A stretch of 64,000 nucleotides of DNA, taken from Muscardinus avellanarius. Lineage: Eukaryota; Chordata; Mammalia; Rodentia; Gliridae. A program made the translations under genes and the position numbers. The stretch lies in the NCBI GenBank assembly GCA_963383645.1, contig OY726560.1, positions 152,234,546 to 152,298,545 of the forward strand. The letters run 5' to 3'. Positions 31,715 through 42,323 of the stretch are shown here, piece after piece. Under the pieces are notes generated by a model, which saw only the letters and a program-made list of their open reading frames with translations, made no database searches and had not been told where the DNA came from. The first letter of the stretch is position 1; the number at the start of each line of letters is the position of its first letter.

Positions 31715-31895
31715 GGAATATACCTTTATAAAGTCCTCTGTAGGTCTTAAAGCCCTTTTCTTTGCATGAGATCACTGAATCTCATCATGCCCTCATCATT
31801 ACCTGATAAAGAGACTGAGGCTTGGGAGGGGAAACAACTTGCCTGGCTGGGATATAGCAGAATGGAGCCTCAAACCAGGTCTTCAAAAGCCAAGT
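31715..31895 (+). mobile_element. MIR relic
   Basis: 'TAAAGTCCTCTGTAGGTCTT', 'GATCACTGAATCTCATCATG', 'ATAAAGAGACTGAGGCTTGG' and 'GAAACAACTTGCCTGGCTGG' match MIR. Confidence 0.78.
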
Positions 31896-32202
31896 TTCCT
31901 AAGCATTAAGGCTAGTTGGGTGATGTGTGCATGTATGTCTCCACAAGTCTCTTATCCCTTTAAGATGTATGATTACAATGTACCAATAAAAAGAAAGAAC
32001 CAACGCAACGTGGTCTGGTTGTGTTCGTCCAACACTTATGTGTTGCAGCTCTAACCCCAGTACCTCAGGGGGACCATATGTGGAGACAGGGCCTTTACAG
32101 AAGTGACTAGGTTAAAATGAGACTATAACTGTGGGTCCCAAACAAATCTAACCAGTTTCTTTATAGGAAGAGGAAACTTGGACACACAGAAAGACACCAG
32201 GG

Positions 32203-32385
32203 GGCCGGGCGTGGAGGTGCACGCTTGTAATCCCCGCGCTTGGGAGGCAGAGACAGGAGGATCGCGCAGGTTCGTAGCCAGCCACGCTGGCATAAGAGAC
32301 CCTGTTTCCAAATAAAAATATTAAAAAATGGGTCTGTGAGTGTAGCCCAGAGGTAGAAGGGTTTCCAGGAACCCCAGTACCACCA
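32203..32385 (+). mobile_element. B1-ID composite SINE, young copy inside MLT1
   Basis: 'GCCGGGCGTGGAGGTGCACG', 'TAATCCCCGCGCTTGGGAGG', 'GACAGGAGGATCGCGCAGG', 'GTGAGTGTAGCCCAGAGGTA'. Flanked by AGACACCAGGG at 32192-32202 and 32454-32464. Intact CpGs suggest recent insertion. Confidence 0.96.
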
Positions 32386-32403
32386 AGAAAAGAAAGAAAG
32401 AAA

Positions 32404-32452
<49 letters not shown>
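32386..32452. repeat. (GAAA)n microsatellite (SINE tail)
   Basis: About 67 bp of AAAG repeat grown from the SINE A-tail. The reverse strand reads as a Phe/Leu/Ser frame, an artefact. Confidence 0.97.
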
Positions 32453-32739
32453 CAGACACCAGGGATGCAGGTGCACCAGGAGAGGACGCTGTGAGGAGGC
32501 AGACATCTCCAGCCGAGAGCGGCCTCTGGGGAAACCAGGCCTCCTGATACCTTGGCCTTGGGCTCCCAGCCCCCAGATCTCTGGAAAAACACGTTTACAT
32601 TATTTAAGAATCCAGCCTGAAATATTGTTGCAGCAACCCTAAAAAACTAATATACAGCAATACCAGATAAAATACAAAGCTAACCATCCAATATTAATAA
32701 TTGAACAACCAACTTAGCTATATTTGTTTAAGAATAAAG

Positions 32740-32848
32740 CCTCTCTCTCTCTCTCCTACCTCCCTCCCTCCCTCCTTCCCTTCCTCCCTCCCTCCCTCCT
32801 TCCCTTCCTCCCTCCCTCCTTCCCTCCTTCCTTCCCACCCTCCCTCTC
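32740..32848. repeat. (CCTT)n/(CCCT)n polypyrimidine repeat
   Basis: CT repeat followed by CCCT/CCTT units, about 109 bp. Confidence 0.95.
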
Positions 32849-32882
32849 TGTAGATATTTTTTACTTTAAGGATGTATATCTG

Positions 32883-33250
32883 TACCAGTCAGGATCCAAT
32901 CAGAAGTAAGAACCACATACTAATTTGAATGATAAAAGCTTAATATAAAAATCTATTGATAGAATTGGGGTAGTTGGGAATTGGCCAATGACTAATAGTA
33001 GATAAGCAAATGAACGAACTCCAAGGAGTATAGGAACACCGTCTATAAGGAACAGTTACAGACAAGGACATAATAGAGAGCCCACCCACCCCACCCCACA
33101 CCGGAGGCTGGGATCCAGGCTTTGCTGTGGGGGACGTGGCTGTGGCTCATGGACAGTAGGAAAGTTGCTGGAAATCTGCTATTTGTGGCACCATGAAAGA
33201 CTATTTACAGAGCAGCATGTCTATGACACAGGATACTACTTATAAGATTA
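32883..33250 (+). mobile_element. Ancient interspersed repeat, class uncertain
   Basis: 'CCAGTCAGGATCCAATCAGA', 'GAACAGTTACAGACAAGG', 'CACACCGGAGGCTGGGATCC' and 'GAAAGTTGCTGGAAATCTGC' resemble a mammalian repeat that begins 'TACCAGTCAGGATCC'. I cannot name the family reliably. Confidence 0.4.
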
Positions 33251-33439
33251 CAGGATTTCCAGGGGTGACTTCAGGGGGTGTGATAGGCCATTGGTGCTAC
33301 AGGCTATGTAGGTTGCAAGTGCTGGAGGTGGGGAAGCTGTGGGGGCCATGGAAACCAGGTGCTGGAGAAGCATGGCCAGGTGCAAGAGACAAGCAAGCCA
33401 CCAGAAAGAAAAGAAAAGCCTTTCCTCCAATCATATTTT

Positions 33440-33652
33440 GAGTGTGTGTGGGTGGGTGGGGGAGTTGCACTGGGGATTAAACTCAGCGGCATTTTACCTC
33501 TGAGTTATACTCCCAATTCTGTTTCATTTATTTATTTTTTGAAACAGGGTCTCCCTGAGTAACTGTCTCACAATGACCTCGAACCTAGGATCCTCCTGTT
33601 TCAGCCTCCCCAGTACTGAGATTAAAGACAGGCACCACACTCTCCGGCTCTC
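33440..33652 (-). mobile_element. B1-ID composite SINE
   Basis: 'GCACTGGGGATTAAACTCAG', 'TACCTCTGAGTTATACTCCC', 'GAAACAGGGTCTCCCTGAGT', 'GATCCTCCTGTTTCAGCCTC', 'GCACCACACTCTCCGGC'. Confidence 0.93.
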
Positions 33653-34655
33653 CAGTGCCTTCTAACATGGCTCAATTTTAGGACAGCTGGCCAAAGAAAA
33701 ATATGTTAAGGAATCTCCACATTTTCCCAGAGCAGCTTATGAAGGGTGATTTGGAGCACTGAACACTGGCACAGGAGCAGGATGGAGTCCAGTTGCAGCA
33801 AATCTGGGATTCTCGTGAACTTGAGCAGTCAAAGCGCCTCTTCCAATGCTCCAAATCCAGCTGGATGCCGTACTAAAGGATTTGTTGATATTTGGGGCAG
33901 TCTCTCCAAAGAGAAGCATAGAGTTTTTTAAAGAGCAAAGGTAGGATAAAATGATGGCGGGAAATCTGCAGAAGCAGGCTACCACAGCTCAGGGCTGGGT
34001 GTCCTTAGCTGGAGTCTCTTGTCTCACAGTGAACCCCAGCGGCTCCCCAGGTTGCATGATTGCTACATGGTCCAACCACCGCGTGCGGTTCCTGGATTTT
34101 TATCTCATGACTTCCTTGTTCTTGAAGTTATGTTTGTCTCAATCATAATATTTACAAGTTAAATATTTAAAACCCCAGTCATCTTGGAATTAGCAAGTAC
34201 TTAGAGCCAATATGTTTCTCTCTTAATTAACTCCAAACTAGTTCGATAATTAATTTTAAATAATAACTATCTCTTAAGATTTTTAATTATGGAGAGGAAG
34301 AGATCTACCAAAGACGGCTCCAAACTTACAGCTTTTGATAATACAAATGGATATACCTGGGTTGTTTTTGTTTTAAATCCTTCTAAAAGGTTCTAGCTCT
34401 TCAAAGAGTAAGATCAGTCTCTGCAAAACTTGCTGAACATTTGTAGGAGGAAGCCGCTCTCATTCCTGTTTCTCCCCAGCAGCCAGCATGTGGCAGGTCA
34501 CTGAATTCTAAGAGGAAGTATCTGAAGGCCTCATCTTGACTTGTGATGATGGGAGAGGCAGGAATTTGGATCACATTTCTTCATTTTGCTTTCTTGTTGT
34601 TGTTTGTTTCTTTTCGTGTTTAGTTACTTTGGCTTGTTTTGGATATTTAGAGAGC
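33653..34655. other. Unassigned stretch
   Basis: About 1 kb. Short overlapping frames on both strands (33737-33985), no recognisable coding exon or repeat. Confidence 0.35.
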
Positions 34656-34845
34656 TGGAGCTGGACATGGCGGCTCATGTTTATAACCCACTATTTGAGA
34701 GGCTGAGACAGAAGGGCTGTAGGTTCAAGGCCAGCCTCAGCAATTTAGTAACACCATGTTTCAAAATAAAAGATAAGAATAAAAAATATAACTGGGGGAT
34801 GTAGCTTGGAAGGCACAATGCCCCTAGGTTTAATTCTCAGTTTTA
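34656..34845 (+). mobile_element. B1-ID composite SINE
   Basis: 'GCTGGACATGGCGGCTCATG', 'GAGAGGCTGAGACAGAAGGG', 'AGGCCAGCCTCAGCAATTTA', 'ACTGGGGGATGTAGCTTGG'. Confidence 0.92.
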
Positions 34846-34883
34846 AAGATCAGTTGGACTATTTGGGTAAGATAGTTACTCAC

Positions 34884-35080
34884 AAGCTGGGCATGGTGGC
34901 ACATGCTTGTAATTCCAGCCTTTGGGAGGCTGAGACAGGAGGATCCAGGTTTGCAGACAGCCTCAGCTCCTTAGTGAGGCTCTTTGCAACTCAGTGAGAC
35001 CCTGTTTCAAAATAAAGAATAAAAAATCAGGCTGGGGGTATAGCTCAGAGGTAGAATGCCCCTGAGTACCATCCCCAGTA

Positions 35081-35082
<2 letters not shown>
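34884..35082 (+). mobile_element. B1-ID composite SINE with 16 bp target-site duplication
   Basis: 'GCTGGGCATGGTGGCACATG', 'GGAGGCTGAGACAGGAGGAT', a partly duplicated 'CTTAGTGAGGCTC / CTCAGTGAGACCC' segment, and 'GGGGGTATAGCTCAGAGGTA'. Flanked by AAGATAGTTACTCACA at 34868-34883 and about 35131-35146. Confidence 0.96.
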
Positions 35083-35122
<40 letters not shown>

Positions 35123-35127
35123 ACACA
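35083..35127. repeat. (CA)n microsatellite (SINE tail)
   Basis: About 45 bp of CA with one TAC interruption, continuing the SINE 3' end. Confidence 0.96.
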
Positions 35128-35146
35128 AGAAAGATAGTTACTCACA

Positions 35147-37639
35147 CTTAAAGAGTGTACTAGTGGTGTGAGTTAGAAACTGGAAATAAGAATAACATTT
35201 CCTTGTCTCTCAAACTTACCCAAGAATTTGGATACAACCAGGATGACCGTTGACCGTTTCTGTTTTTAATCTGTTGTAAATATTTTTTCTAAAATCATGT
35301 ATTTTGTATTAGTTTTATAAAACTCAATTAAAGTATACAGTTTACAAATACAGATGTGCTAAGATATTTGACACATATGAGTATTTTTAGGGAAAAAAGG
35401 AAGAAAAGGAAAGAGAGAGGGAGGCAGGGCAGCAGGCAGGCAAGAGTGTTCATTAACTCCTAGACTGGTAGGTCTAGGGGGAGGGTCCGATTGTAAGTTT
35501 TGATATGCTCTGTTCCGGTTCTATCACTTTATTAGTAAGGAACTGGGAGACCCAATCCACCTGACTTTGATGGGTTGGAGTCTGCGTTCTTCCCTTCCCA
35601 GCCATCCCTTCCCCCCTCCCACCTCTCCAGATGGACTTGAGGTAGCACTGATCCACATCCTCAGAGAGCCTTTGATCTGGTACCTGGTGCCATCTAAGTT
35701 CCCAATGATGCTGAAATAAGTGTGTATCTCATTGTATCAGGCTGTCAAAACCTTGTGGGCACTGGCGGATGGCAGAACCCTTCCCTCTCATTCTGTAGTA
35801 CTGGGCAGAGGACTCAGCAGGCAAATGGACCAGAGAACCTGTCTCCTGCCAGCAGCCATGCCGGAAGCACCGGCTAAATCTAAAAAACACAAGTCCAATT
35901 AACTCATCCTTTTCCTAGAAGCACCAAGAAGAAACGCTCTTGTTACTACCCCAGTTGCCACGAGCCCTGATTCAAAGTTCAAGGTGCCTTTGATTTTCTT
36001 AGAACCTTCAAAAGAATCTTATTTCAAGGCCACTCTGCGCCTCCTCTTTTTCCACATTCTTGACAGAAATATGTTTTTCTTAGGCTCCTACAACGGCGCC
36101 TCAATGATGGGCCAGTGCCTGCTTTCTGTGGCTATGGGGTACTGCCACTGATCTCACATACGTCTTTTAATTAATCAAGCACACAGAACCCCACTCATTA
36201 TAGAGGCTGATGTGGTTAATGAGGTCCCAGGAAATTTTTTTCCTGCTGAAAATATGAAACATTCATCTTTCCATTCCTTTCGGGCCAAGAGAGCCCCAGC
36301 AACAGAGATACTGAACTCCATCCCTCGAAACACACTGGGACGATTTAGTGACAGTTTCTCTGAGCCGCACTAGATGAGACCACGCTTCATGTCAAACTTG
36401 ACTCTTCTATCTAAGGAGCAGGATCGTGGTGCAGGAAACATATTCCCTAACAGATGGGGATGAAGGGTTTTCCTCTCTGTCATTTTCGCCCTTCTCCGTT
36501 TTCCCTTCCCTTTTCTGTCACCTAAAGATTGGATTGCAGGCTGATGGATCATGTGGCCACAGGGTACCACTTGCATTATGTCTAAAGTGGTTTTATGCAA
36601 TTTTTATCAACAATGGCGAAGGACAGGAGAGAGTTTCCTGTTACTAAATGGCCTTGAGGGCGAGAAAGAATTTTATAGACTGGAAAGAAGTGTAAAAATT
36701 GCACCTCGATGTTACTACAAACACACGTGGCTGTCAGAAGTTCCAGGGTGTTAGGTTGAAGTGGGGCCAACGAAAACAGTGAATGTTGGACTCGGGCGCT
36801 CTTTTCTTGGTGAAAATGTTGTGGACTTGGAGAGCAATTCAGACTGATCGTGGTACGTAATGTGAAGAGAAAGGCTGGAGGGACGGAGGGGTGAGTCAGG
36901 CCCCGAAGGTCCTCCGCCTGTGTCAGCCAGCTCAAGGCCAACGCCAGGCCCCTGACCTCTAGGCTGAGGCTTCCAGAATGTTCCCCAGGATGGCGGTCAC
37001 GGTGGCGGCTTTTGTTTGCCTTCAAGTAGGGTGTTTGGAGACCCTATTGAGAAACGATGCTAATTTGTATGGCAAATTTTCAAGTCGAAATTGTTCTGTG
37101 GGTTTTCTGCTGCTTACAGAAATCTGAGCTAAACGTAGGGCTTCTACTCCCTGTCACTTGGATTTAATAACAGAAAACAAAGCAACCGCATAAACAGACT
37201 CGTGTTATTGATGATAGGCCCTGACTTCTCCCTTCTTGAAACATGAGTCACGGGGCCATAGAACTTATAAGCAGAAACCAGAGAGCCTTAGAGCCACAGG
37301 TATCTCCAACACTAATTGGATTAAAAATCATAAAGCGTACTCACAGACTGGGGCATTCAAATCAAATTATCTGCCACCTTATTTTTTTAAAAATAAAGAA
37401 TTAGTGGCTTGTATGTATGTTATCACTGCAAGTTAATGACGGAGATAGCGTGACCGAAACCACTCATGTTTCCGGAACTCAGATACCACAAAATGTCCTC
37501 TTCATTTTTCTTTCTTTCTTTTCTTTTTTTCATGCAAAAGCTGAGCTAAAATCAGGAATCCCTCACTTGGCAAAAAAGAAGATGGAAGTCCAAGGAGGTT
37601 GTGACCTAACTCAGACCTCCCAGTGGTTTGGCAATAATG
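35147..37639. other. Unassigned stretch of about 2.5 kb
   Basis: No exon, RNA gene or clear repeat is recognised. 35310-35385 ('AATTAAAGTATACAGTTTAC') may be a scrap of an old L1 3' UTR. 36060-36260 is non-repetitive with homeodomain-like 'CTTTTAATTAATCAAGC' and could be a conserved non-coding element, untested. The 147-codon minus-strand frame at 36582-37025 has no recognisable domain. Confidence 0.35.
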
Positions 37640-37848
37640 CTCAGAGGTGACACCCCAGTGTCCTCCCCTGCAATCTTGTACATGTTCTGATACCTCCATG
37701 GGCATTTCTCTCTAGGTGAGGGGAAATAGGCCGTTATTCCAGGCAGCGGTGGGACTAGGGAGGTCAGACCTGGGCCTCGGGTAACCCAGAGCAGGATGGT
37801 CATCCTGGCCCAGGATACCACATGACCTGCCTCCGCTCCCCAAGCAAT
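37640..37848 (-). mobile_element. ERV 5' leader remnant, truncated
   Basis: Sequence on the internal side of the LTR and primer-binding site, read on the minus strand. It begins 'ATTGCTTGGGGAGCGGAGG'. No gag-like frame follows, so the provirus is truncated soon after its leader. The left limit is approximate. Confidence 0.45.
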
Positions 37849-37866
37849 CAACCTGTTGGGGTGCCA
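37849..37866 (-). promoter_or_regulatory. Retroviral primer-binding site, tRNA-Lys-like
   Basis: Minus strand TGGCACCCCAACAGGTTG lies 4 nt after the LTR end. It resembles the lysine-tRNA PBS (TGGCGCCCGAACAGGGAC) at 13 of 18 positions, all within the first 15. The tRNA assignment is inferred from this match. Confidence 0.65.
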
Positions 37867-37870
37867 AATA

Positions 37871-38513
37871 TGTTGGGGTGAGTTCTCGGCTCAGGAACTC
37901 GGGGTCTGCAGGGTCCTTGGCTAACGTGAAAGAAAAGAACTTCAGCACGTGCCAGTTAGAGACATAGACAGAGGTTTATTGGGGAAAGGGGAGGAAATAC
38001 ACATTCAGGAGAGAATGCGGGCCCCTCAAGAAGAGGAAGGCATTTGGGGGAGTTCAGGGTTCTCTTTTTATAGGGGACTTTCATGAGGGGTGGGCTAGAG
38101 AAGGTATGCGAGGATGAGCTCAGTCCGGTAGTCCCAAAGCGGTTTATGGTGGGCAGGTGGTCTGGCAGCCTTAGGGTGGATGAGCTCGGTCCAGGAGTCC
38201 CGAGGCGCTTCCTGATGGTCTGTGGTCTGGTCAGCCTTAGGGTGGATGATCTTGGGTTGATTGGGGTCCTCATTAGTTGATTGACGGATAAGCTGGGATA
38301 TCCTAAATTATAGGTTTTCTCGGAAATATTGTTAACTCTAGGATCTGCAGGTTTCCCAGGAATTTATGGTAGAGTCAGGTCTGGGAAAGAGAACTGGTTT
38401 GTGCACTAGAGGCAGAAGCACTTCAGCTCCAGGTTCTTATATCAAAGTTATATTTTTACTTTTCCTTCCTGTCTGTCTCCTTTCTACCTACTTATTCCTT
38501 CTATCCTACAACA
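37871..38513 (-). mobile_element. Endogenous retrovirus LTR, complete (643 bp)
   Basis: On the minus strand the element starts TGTTGTAGGATAG and ends CTCACCCCAACA, giving a TGTTG/CAACA inverted terminus. A TATA box (CCTATAAAAAG, about 38063-38074) precedes a poly(A) signal AATAAA (37975-37980), defining U3, R and U5 in the right order. U3 carries 66 bp tandem repeats. The tRNA-Lys-like PBS follows directly, so this is the 5' LTR of a truncated provirus. The second LTR is not in the window. Confidence 0.88.
38113..38244. repeat. Two 66 bp tandem repeats in LTR U3
   Basis: Copies 38113-38178 and 38179-38244, each starting GATGAGCTC and ending CAGCCTTAGGGTG. A partial third start, GATGATC, follows at 38245. 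Position upstream of the TATA box matches retroviral enhancer repeats. Confidence 0.92.
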
Positions 38514-39264
38514 AACGCACTAACAGTATTGGATAAACAGCCATGCTAAAGAGCAGCACCGGTACTTCTGGTCAGAATGCAGAACAAAAAAGGCCTGTGT
38601 TCTTGGGGTAACAACATGAGACACTTGGACAAAATAAATGTGTGCTGTTCTGCCAGGCTAGCGAAGGGCGTGGGGTATGAGAAGGGCTGGATGAGCTGAA
38701 TTCCAGAGAGAAGCAGTCCTTCCTGGCCAGCAGCTCCCCTTCTTGGAGAAGAGAGTGAGTCTTGGTTTGAGAAGATGGCGAAGGAATCGGGATGTAGCAG
38801 AGACTTGGAGGACTCAGCTGAGCCTGGGTAATTGTGTGGGCTGGGGAATGCGGTACCCAGAGGAGCTCCAGACAAATTACTCAGCCCAGTGGTCCTCTCC
38901 ACCGATGCCACATCCATCCAATCTCAAATAGCTGCGCCAGTGGAAGCCCCTGGGTGCTCAGATTTTAAAGCCCAGGTTGAGTTTAACCAAAAGGAACCAC
39001 TGCATCTGGGACCTAGAGCTTAAAATCTACTTAGCTCAAATATTGGCAAGATGAGAAAGCCATGTCCACAAAAAGAAATGGAGAGCCTCTGAAAGGTCAA
39101 ATGCATGAGTAAACATGACAGACTATTTTGTATCAGTGTTTAAATTTTTAAAAGATAGTTGCTTAAGGCAAAAAACAGTATCAATGCAGGCCAGAGTCTG
39201 TAAGATATGTAGGAGTGAAATGCATGACATCATAGCCCCAGAGCCGGGGGAGCAAATTTGAGCA
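38514..39264. other. Unassigned stretch
   Basis: About 750 bp. A 123-codon minus-strand frame (38546-38917) has no recognised domain and overlaps a plus-strand frame. Not called. Confidence 0.35.
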
Positions 39265-39400
39265 CAGATGCTCCTCAATTTATGATGCGCTTACATCCCA
39301 GAAGACTAGTAATAAAGCAGAAAAAGTCAGAAGTTAGCTCAGCGTAAGTCAGACAAAATCTATACCGTGTTAAATCTCAATTCAGGGCATATCCTAACAA
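39265..39400. mobile_element. DNA transposon fragment, Tigger-like (tentative)
   Basis: 'GATGCTCCTCAATTTATGAT', 'GCGCTTACATCCCAGAAGAC', 'AGTCAGAAGTTAGCTCAGCG' and 'TAAGTCAGACAAAATC' resemble the decayed end of a mammalian mariner-class element ('...CTCAACTTACGATGG..TTACATCCC...'). Confidence 0.5.
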
Positions 39401-40167
39401 TGATGCAAATTATAATCTCTAGATCAATCATTTAAAACAATAAAACAAAGGGGGTTGCTTTTCCTGCCCCTCACCCTGTTGTCTCTTTGGAGAGAAAAAG
39501 TGAAGGGAATATGCTGCCCAGATGTGTATTCAGAACGAGGGTACTTGTCCCCCAGCTGTTGCAAGAGCTGGCCTTCCCTCTCCAGAATCTCCTTGGTCCC
39601 GGGAAGCAGCCTCCCCCCAAGATATAGCCAGTACCTGGGCTGTTCTGCTACTTGGTGACACAGAGACACTGTCTAGCCTCATTGTCTGAGCTGCAGAGAG
39701 CCCAGCCTCAGAGCTCCCTGTACGGCCAGCTGAGACCTCGCGACTCCTTCGTACTCCTGCCTCCTTCATCCCTCTAGGGCTGGGTCCAGTTCGGGTCCAG
39801 CCTGTTTGCTGGGGAACCTGACCCGTGAAAGCTTTTCCTAGAAATATGTTGGGACTGGGTCATCTGCTGGCTGCTACGGTGAGGGCCTGGTACACTTGGT
39901 AAAATGGTCACTGGGGAAGAATGAGGGGAGGGAAATGCTCTGGGGGGCGCAGAATCACAAGCAGTTAAGAGTTTTGGAGGGAGAATAATGATAAAGACTG
40001 CAGAGTCAGAATCAGATGGTTGATATTTGAAGGTATCAGGGCGGTAGAGAAATATAATAGATGACTAGGGTGATTAGGGGGCAGTGTAAGGCAACGGAGT
40101 TTTGTTCTTAGCAAAGAGCTCAAGAAAAGTTGGGATTGGATTCTGTAGAACTCTTCCATTCCTTTCT
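39401..40167. other. Unassigned stretch
   Basis: About 770 bp, no feature recognised. Confidence 0.35.
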
Positions 40168-40409
40168 TTTCTTTTTTTTCTTTTTTCTTTTTTTTTTTTT
40201 TTTTTGCGGGTCTGGGAATGGAACCCAGGGGCATTTGACCTCCGAGTTATACCCTCTGCCCTATTTTTCATTCTTTATTTTGAAACAGGGTCTCACTGAG
40301 CTGCAGAGGGCCTCACTAAGTAGTAGCTGAGGCTGTCCACGAACCGCGATCCTCAGGTCTCAGCCTCCCGAATGCTGGGATTTTAAGCGTGCGCCACCAC
40401 TCCCGGCTT
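40168..40409 (-). mobile_element. B1-ID composite SINE
   Basis: Long T/TTTC tail, then 'GGTCTGGGAATGGAACCCAG', 'CTCCGAGTTATACCCTCTGC', 'GTCTCACTGAGCTGCAGAGG', 'CAGCCTCCCGAATGCTGGG', 'GTGCGCCACCACTCCCGGC'. A TAG duplication near 40322 is private to this copy. Confidence 0.96.
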
Positions 40410-41244
40410 TCTTGCATCTGTTTTGCTGGCTCAGAATGATTTTGATAATACAGAGGAGGCCTCTCACCACAATAGTCTGTACAAGGTGATAATATAAGTA
40501 TGCCTCTGGGCATCTGGTTAACTCTGAGGATGAGTGATTCCAGAATGCTCCGGTTATTTGGAATCCAGCTGTCTAGCAGTCTCATGTACCCGGAATGTTT
40601 TAGAAAATTTGAAAATAAGTCTACAAAGGAGCTCAGGAGTCAGTGGAGGAATGGCCACATACACTCACAAGATTAGAGAGGGGCCCTTTCTGCAGCCCCT
40701 TGGCCTATGGGGCTCCATAGCATGTGATCAACTTCCCCATCCTCACAGTGCATTAGATGTGACAAACTCATGAGCATGGGCCCTCACAGCGCTGGCCAGG
40801 GCTGCCTCATCGAGATGGGCAGCGAGGCAGCATCAGGACAGAGCAGACCTCTGAGGCCAGAGGACGGCAGCGGGGGCCACTCCACAGGCTCCCAGCACAT
40901 CTGTCCCTGCCCCGGGCAGCCTGAGTCCCAGGAGTTCCTTTATAGGCTGGAGTTCCAAAATCATCAGGACCTACCTGACGGCTTTCTTTCCCTTTCTCCC
41001 GAAAGTGAAATTTGGCCAAACCACTCAGGTTGAGAAAGAGCCCGGTATCTGCCTTACGGAGATAAATCTCACGTGACGGCAACAAAGAGAACAATCCTGT
41101 ATGCAACGTTCTTATGTGAAAATCTTGTCTAAAAATAGCGCCAGCGGGTTGTAATGCTGCCATTCACATCCAGAGAGGGCATTGCCCACTCCTTGTGCCT
41201 CCAGCGGGAGCATCGGGCTTTCTCTGGATACCATGAACACCGCG
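40410..41244. other. Unassigned stretch
   Basis: About 835 bp. The minus frame 40807-41163 and plus frame 40770-41033 overlap without recognisable content. Confidence 0.35.
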
Positions 41245-41625
41245 GCAGGCTGAATAATGGCTCCACCGAAGTCCAAGCTCTAATCCCTGGAGCCTACAGT
41301 TGTCCCTTTATATGGCAAAGACAAAAGGCACTGCAGTTGTGATTGAGATAAAGATTAGGAGCTGGGCAAAGTATCATGGATCATCTGGGTGGATCCTAAG
41401 TATAATTATAAGATCTTTTATAAATAAATCTTATCAGGGACCTTTTAAGTCTCAGAGGGAGACAGAGAGATCGGAGCACAGAAGAGGAAAAAGCAATACA
41501 GAGACAGATGCTGGGAGAGATGGAGGGAAACTGGGAGATGTTTTGCTGCTGATTTTGAGGATAGAACTTGTGGCCAAGGAGAGCTGGTGGTTGCTGGAAG
41601 CTGGAGAAAGGTAACTAAAGAGTTT
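41245..41625 (+). mobile_element. MLT1-type MaLR LTR, 3' truncated
   Basis: 'GCAGGCTGAATAATGGCTCC', 'AAGTCCAAGCTCTAATCCCT', 'CTTTATATGGCAAAGACAAA', 'GATCATCTGGGTGGATCCTA' and 'CAGAGGGAGACAGAGAGATC' follow MLT1 order. The usual '...GAGAAATAAATTTC' end is absent. Confidence 0.75.
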
Positions 41626-41955
41626 CCTCCCAGAGCCTCCCGAAGGAACCAACCAAACACCGGAAGAGTCGGGGAGGTGCCAAGTGCTGGTCAGAGGTGT
41701 GACTGTAAATCAAATCGAAGCACCTGCAGAGACTGATAACCATGCAAGAAACAGCAGGCTAAACCCATGGTGGCAACATCAAGAGAATACATAATACTGT
41801 TTTTAAGACAATATTTTGTACAGAGGAAAAAGGAGCAACAGAGAAAACTCTTGAACTAACTTGCAGATTTCTTGGTGGCACCAATTTTCCGCCATCCCGG
41901 ATATTTTTGTCTGCCTTTTTCTTTAACGGCTTAATATCTAACCACATAGCAGTTA
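41626..41955. other. Unassigned spacer
   Basis: About 330 bp, nothing recognised. Confidence 0.35.
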
Positions 41956-42172
41956 ATTTATTTTTATTTTTTGTGGAACTGGGGATTAAACTTTCAAGGT
42001 ATTCTACCTCTGAGCTATACCTCCAGCCTGTTTTAATTTTTTATTTTAAAACAGGGTCTCATTAAGTTGTTGAGGGCCTCACAAAGTTTCTGAGGCTGGC
42101 CTCAAATGTGCAATCCTCCCGTCTCAGCCTCTCAAGTATTGGGATTACAGGCGCGCAGCACTACATGTGTGG
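41956..42172 (-). mobile_element. B1-ID composite SINE
   Basis: 'GTGGAACTGGGGATTAAACT', 'CTACCTCTGAGCTATACCTC', 'AAAACAGGGTCTCATTAAGT', 'CAATCCTCCCGTCTCAGCCT', 'TATTGGGATTACAGGCGCGC'. Confidence 0.94.
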
Positions 42173-42229
42173 TTCCATACTACATAACTCACATTTTTTA
42201 AAGTGTACATGGAAGTAGTTGTTACAACA

Positions 42230-42323
42230 GCATTTTTTGGTGTGTGGTTGTGCCAGGGATCAAACTCAGAACCTCACGCTTGCTAGGCAAGCACTCTGCC
42301 TCTGAGCCACACCCCAGCCCACG
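42230..42323 (-). mobile_element. ID SINE (tRNA-Ala/BC1-related)
   Basis: Reverse copy of a free ID element: 'TGCCAGGGATCAAACTCAGA', 'CTTGCTAGGCAAGCACTCTG', 'CCTCTGAGCCACACCCCAGC'. The Pol III A-box-like and B-box-like segments are both recognisable on the minus strand. Inserted in the L1 3' UTR. Confidence 0.93.

Larger units (their letters stand above)
32005..32660 (+). mobile_element. MLT1-type MaLR LTR, split by a SINE
   Basis: Left arm: 'GTTGCAGCTCTAACCCCAGT', 'GGAGACAGGGCCTTTACAGA', 'GTGACTAGGTTAAAATGAG'. Right arm after the SINE: 'GAGAGGACGCTGTGAGGAGG', 'CTCCAGCCGAGAGCGGCCTC', 'CCTGATACCTTGGCCTTGGG', 'TTGCAGCAACCCTAAAAAAC'. Confidence 0.85.
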
